Positions 5,764 to 8,252 of a stretch of DNA of 8,252 bases are shown here, in pieces; the stretch's first letter is position 1, and every line of letters starts with the position of its first letter. The translations under genes were made by a program, and so were the position numbers. The DNA is from an uncultured Armatimonadota bacterium (GTDB lineage: Bacteria > Armatimonadota > UBA5829 > DTJY01), in the NCBI GenBank assembly GCA_937875395.1, contig CALNCU010000295.1, positions 1-8,252 of the forward strand. The letters are read 5' to 3'. The notes below the pieces were generated by a model. That model saw nothing but the letters and a program-made list of their open reading frames with translations. It did no database searches and was not told the DNA's origin.

Positions 5764-8181
5764 ATGCGTTTTTTATTTAAGATGACACTGTTTATATCTA
5801 TGCTGGCCGTAACCGCCGGCGGGTTCTGCCAGACTGCAGATGCCCCGCCCGCCACCCCTGTGCCGGAGAATGTGCAAGCCGTCCCCCCGGCGGCGGAGGG
5901 TGTTCCGGGCAGGGACGGCGCGCAAGCCCCTGGGCGCTCGGAGAGAAGGGGCGGCCAGGATGCCTCCGCCCGGTACTCCATGAGTTTTGACAAGGCAGAT
6001 GCCCAGAGCGTTATTAAGTATTTCAGCATGATCAGCAGAGTGCCCGTGGTGGTAGACCCGGAACTTAAGGGGAATATTACCATCATCTGCTCAAGCAGGC
6101 TCACCCTTGCAGATATATATGAGGTAATAAACTCCGCGCTCAGGGTGCGGGGATACACAATGGTCGGCGGGCTTGCAAGCAAGGTAATACGCGTAGTCCC
6201 GCTGAAGAAGGCCGTTACAGATGCCACCGGTGTGAACTCCGGCAAGGAACTAACCCCCGGGATCATAAGCGGAGAGCTTATTACGCAGGTTGTGCCTCTG
6301 GAATATGTAGGTTCGGATAAGCTGCGGGATGAACTGAAGACCCTGGTTTCATCGGATCAGGCCAGCATAATCTCCATATCGTCCGCCAATACCATTGTTA
6401 TTACGGATAATGCAGATAACATCAGGCGGCTGATGGATGTGATTAAGAGTGTTGACAAGTACACTCTGGGGGCTATAGAGGTTCAAGTATACCAGTGCAA
6501 ATACGCAAATGCAGAGGGCTTGGTAACCACGCTGAACACGCTCTTCCAGCTAAAGACGTCCGCTGCAACATCTAACACCGCCATCCAGATGCGGGGGGCT
6601 CAGCCAAGAGGAGCGCAGGGTACGCCCGCGCAGGCAGCCGCAGGGAGAAGCGACCTTATAGATATGAAGGGCGAAATTCATATTGCGGCAGACCAGCGCA
6701 CAAACCGGCTGGTTATATCCGGCACGCGGGAGCGGGTGGAATCTGTTTTAAACGTGGTAAAAGAGCTTGATGTAGATATAGAATCAGAAGTTAAAGTCAA
6801 GTTTTTTACACTTCAGTACGCAGATGCAAAAACGGTTGCAGACCAGCTTAACAACCTGTTTGTGCAATCTGCAAGCACCACTGCCCAGGCAACTGCCGGG
6901 CGCAACCAGTTCCGCATGCCTGTGCCCGCAAATACTGCGCAGCAGTCCCAGGCAGGTGATTACGCTGGACTGAAACGCAACATGGTAGTAGCAGATATTA
7001 GAACAAATGCTGTAATAATAACGGCAACGGAACAGAACATGAGAGCCTTTGAATCTGTGATCAAGAGCCTTGATGCGCCAAAGGTTCTAAGCGAGATTAC
7101 CAGAGTCTACCCGTTAAAGTACGCCAAGGCGGCCACTTTGGCCGAGACGCTTACAAGGCTATTTAGCGGCAGTACCAGCGTTGGCAGCAGTTCCAGGTCA
7201 TCCTACGGCATAGCATCAATCTTTGGCCTGGGGAGTTCTTCTCTGGATGCAAACAGCCCCCTGGCACAGCTTAAAAACATTACGGTTATAGCAGAAGCCA
7301 AAACCAACTCTCTGCTGGTAACCGGCCCGCCCAACTCTGCCGTGCTTGTTGCAGACCTGGTGGCAAAGCTGGATAAATCCCCGGCGCAGGTTTTTATAGA
7401 AGTGGCAATTGTAGATGTAACGCTTACGGATGATACCAAGTTTGGCATTGAATGGGAGTGGAACCAGATTATTTCCGGCAACACCCATAACGCCAAGACA
7501 AATTTTGATCTTGCGGATAACGTTCTGGGGTTCAAATACAATGTGGTTGGAGAAAATGTAAGGGCGCTCCTCCACGCGCTCAAGAGCCGTGATAATGTTA
7601 AAGTGCTCTCTACGCCAACAATAACAACTGCAGATAACGTAGAGGCAAAGATAAGCATAGGGGAGGACCAGCCTTACATAACCGGCCAGACCAGGCAGTC
7701 TGACGGGTCTATAGTAACAACCGTAGATTTCAAAAAGGTGGCGGTGTCGCTTACCGTCACCCCCCATGTAAACGAATCCAGCGATGTCCTCTCATTAGAT
7801 GTGCATCAAACCATCAACGAGATTGTAAGCTTCAACACAGAGCTTAATGCGCCCGTTGTTGCAGATAGAGAGGCGCAGACCAGTATCTCCGTTCGTGACG
7901 GACAGACCATTGTTATAGGCGGAATAATAAAAGAGAACAAGGAACATTACACCAAAGCCGTCCCCATCCTCTCCAGTATCCCGCTTATAGGCGAACTCTT
8001 TAAGAGCAAGCAAAACGTGGTAAAAAGGAGCGAACTTATGGTGTTTCTGACTCCGCATATTTTAAGAACCGAGCAGGATGTAACAGACGTTACAAAGGAT
8101 GCCCGCAGGCAGCTTTCTATACAGCCCCACTCCAGCTATACACCTGCAGAGAGCGCTGCAGAATCAAAAGCCGCGCCGTAA
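5764..8181 (+). CDS. gspD: GspD secretin with four N1-type domains
   Basis: Outer-membrane secretin, the multimeric channel through which folded substrates leave the periplasm. The 805-aa product starts with a signal peptide (1 to about 22; basic MRFLFK, then a hydrophobic core). The Cys at 22 is preceded by Phe, so it is not a lipobox. A Pro/Ala/Gly-rich linker runs to about 70. N0 covers about 71-147 (SMSFDKADAQSVIKYFSMIS; VVVDPELKGNITI). Four N1-like units follow: 172-232, 238-337, 343-438 and 445-538, each opening with a PLEYV- or LKYA-type strand and ending in a TNxxxITxx strand and helix. The secretin core is about 541-768, with VKVLSTPTITTADNVEAKISIGEDQPYITG and VPILSSIPLIGELFKS near the C-terminus. 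The tail is short, with no obvious pilotin-binding S domain. Common GspD proteins have three N1-like units and about 650-700 aa. It is the last gene visible in the operon. Confidence 0.96.
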   Translation: MRFLFKMTLFISMLAVTAGGFCQTADAPPATPVPENVQAVPPAAEGVPGRDGAQAPGRSERRGGQDASARYSMSFDKADAQSVIKYFSMISRVPVVVDPELKGNITIICSSRLTLADIYEVINSALRVRGYTMVGGLASKVIRVVPLKKAVTDATGVNSGKELTPGIISGELITQVVPLEYVGSDKLRDELKTLVSSDQASIISISSANTIVITDNADNIRRLMDVIKSVDKYTLGAIEVQVYQCKYANAEGLVTTLNTLFQLKTSAATSNTAIQMRGAQPRGAQGTPAQAAAGRSDLIDMKGEIHIAADQRTNRLVISGTRERVESVLNVVKELDVDIESEVKVKFFTLQYADAKTVADQLNNLFVQSASTTAQATAGRNQFRMPVPANTAQQSQAGDYAGLKRNMVVADIRTNAVIITATEQNMRAFESVIKSLDAPKVLSEITRVYPLKYAKAATLAETLTRLFSGSTSVGSSSRSSYGIASIFGLGSSSLDANSPLAQLKNITVIAEAKTNSLLVTGPPNSAVLVADLVAKLDKSPAQVFIEVAIVDVTLTDDTKFGIEWEWNQIISGNTHNAKTNFDLADNVLGFKYNVVGENVRALLHALKSRDNVKVLSTPTITTADNVEAKISIGEDQPYITGQTRQSDGSIVTTVDFKKVAVSLTVTPHVNESSDVLSLDVHQTINEIVSFNTELNAPVVADREAQTSISVRDGQTIVIGGIIKENKEHYTKAVPILSSIPLIGELFKSKQNVVKRSELMVFLTPHILRTEQDVTDVTKDARRQLSIQPHSSYTPAESAAESKAAP

Positions 8182-8217
8182 TCATTGGCGGATATCCGGG
8201 GCGGCACAGGGTTCCAG

Positions 8218-8252
8218 GGGATGCCTCTTTTGCCTAAGCAAAACGGCATCCC
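8218..8252 (+). terminator. Strong stem-loop after gspD, probable transcription terminator (cut by window edge)
   Basis: GGGATGCC (8218-8225) pairs perfectly with GGCATCCC (8245-8252). Inside it, TTTTGC (8228-8233) pairs with GCAAAA (8238-8243) around a CTAA loop, leaving only a two-base by one-base internal bulge. It begins 37 bases after the gspD stop. The window ends at the base of the stem, so a following T-run cannot be seen. It may continue further, because G8217 could pair with the next base. A terminator is the simplest reading. A processing site or a dispersed palindrome is also possible. Confidence 0.6.

Noticed and set aside
5744..5785. A 13-codon open frame across the gspD start, possible leader peptide
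   Set aside because: A purine-rich site lies only 3 nt upstream of its ATG. There is no amino-acid run or attenuator hairpin, and it is short enough to arise by chance.
5764..5832. Possible lipoprotein signal in GspD (Cys at residue 22)
   Set aside because: The residue before the Cys is Phe and the preceding Gly-Gly-Phe does not fit a lipobox, so an ordinary signal peptide is more likely.
8189..8198. 10-bp perfect palindrome CGGATATCCG after gspD
   Set aside because: It has no loop, is too short for a terminator, and a palindrome of this length is expected occasionally by chance.
1..8252. CRISPR arrays, tRNA or rRNA genes, insertion sequences, phage genes
   Set aside because: I found no repeat arrays, cloverleaf-like sequence, transposase motifs or flanking inverted repeats. 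The window is almost fully occupied by the secretion genes.

Overview
The window is one continuous plus-strand block of type II secretion system (T2SS) genes. It starts inside a gspH-like pseudopilin gene and ends just after the secretin gene, at the first arm-to-arm copy of a strong hairpin. Gene order is H (partial), I, J, K, L, M, C-like, D. Nearly every base is coding. The only gaps are 46 bases before gspD, about 8 bases before gspL, and 71 bases after gspD. Most junctions overlap (38-nt H/I, ATGA I/J, 11-nt J/K, ATGA L/M, TAATG M/C), which fits a single co-transcribed and translationally coupled operon.

Bases 1-2708 encode four minor pseudopilins (H, I, J, K) that would form the tip of the periplasmic pseudopilus. 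I, J and K show a prepilin-peptidase site followed by a hydrophobic helix. The site and helix of H lie left of the window. Bases 2717-5717 encode the inner-membrane assembly platform: a GspL protein made of a PilM-like actin fold joined to a PilN-like periplasmic domain, a PilO/GspM-type protein, and a GspC/PilP-type clamp protein. Bases 5764-8181 encode the outer-membrane secretin GspD. The assembly ATPase (GspE), platform protein (GspF), major pseudopilin (GspG) and prepilin peptidase (GspO) are not in the window. E, F and G probably lie upstream, but that is inference.

The organism must be a diderm (Gram-negative-type) bacterium because it makes a secretin. The proteins are far from the enterobacterial or Vibrio versions, and the L-M-C-D module is laid out like pilM-N-O-P-Q of type IV pili. 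DNA is moderately GC-rich, yet ATA is a common isoleucine codon and AGA/AGG common arginine codons. This argues against a typical gammaproteobacterium. A PVC-group or other deep-branching diderm lineage would fit, but I cannot assign a phylum from sequence alone.

I do not see a wholly new system here. The most notable features are architectural: a secretin with four N1-type ring domains instead of three, a GspK with what looks like three helix-hairpin-helix/SAM-like repeats instead of two, a GspL with degenerate nucleotide-binding motifs, and a C-like protein with a low-complexity tail carrying an internal repeat.
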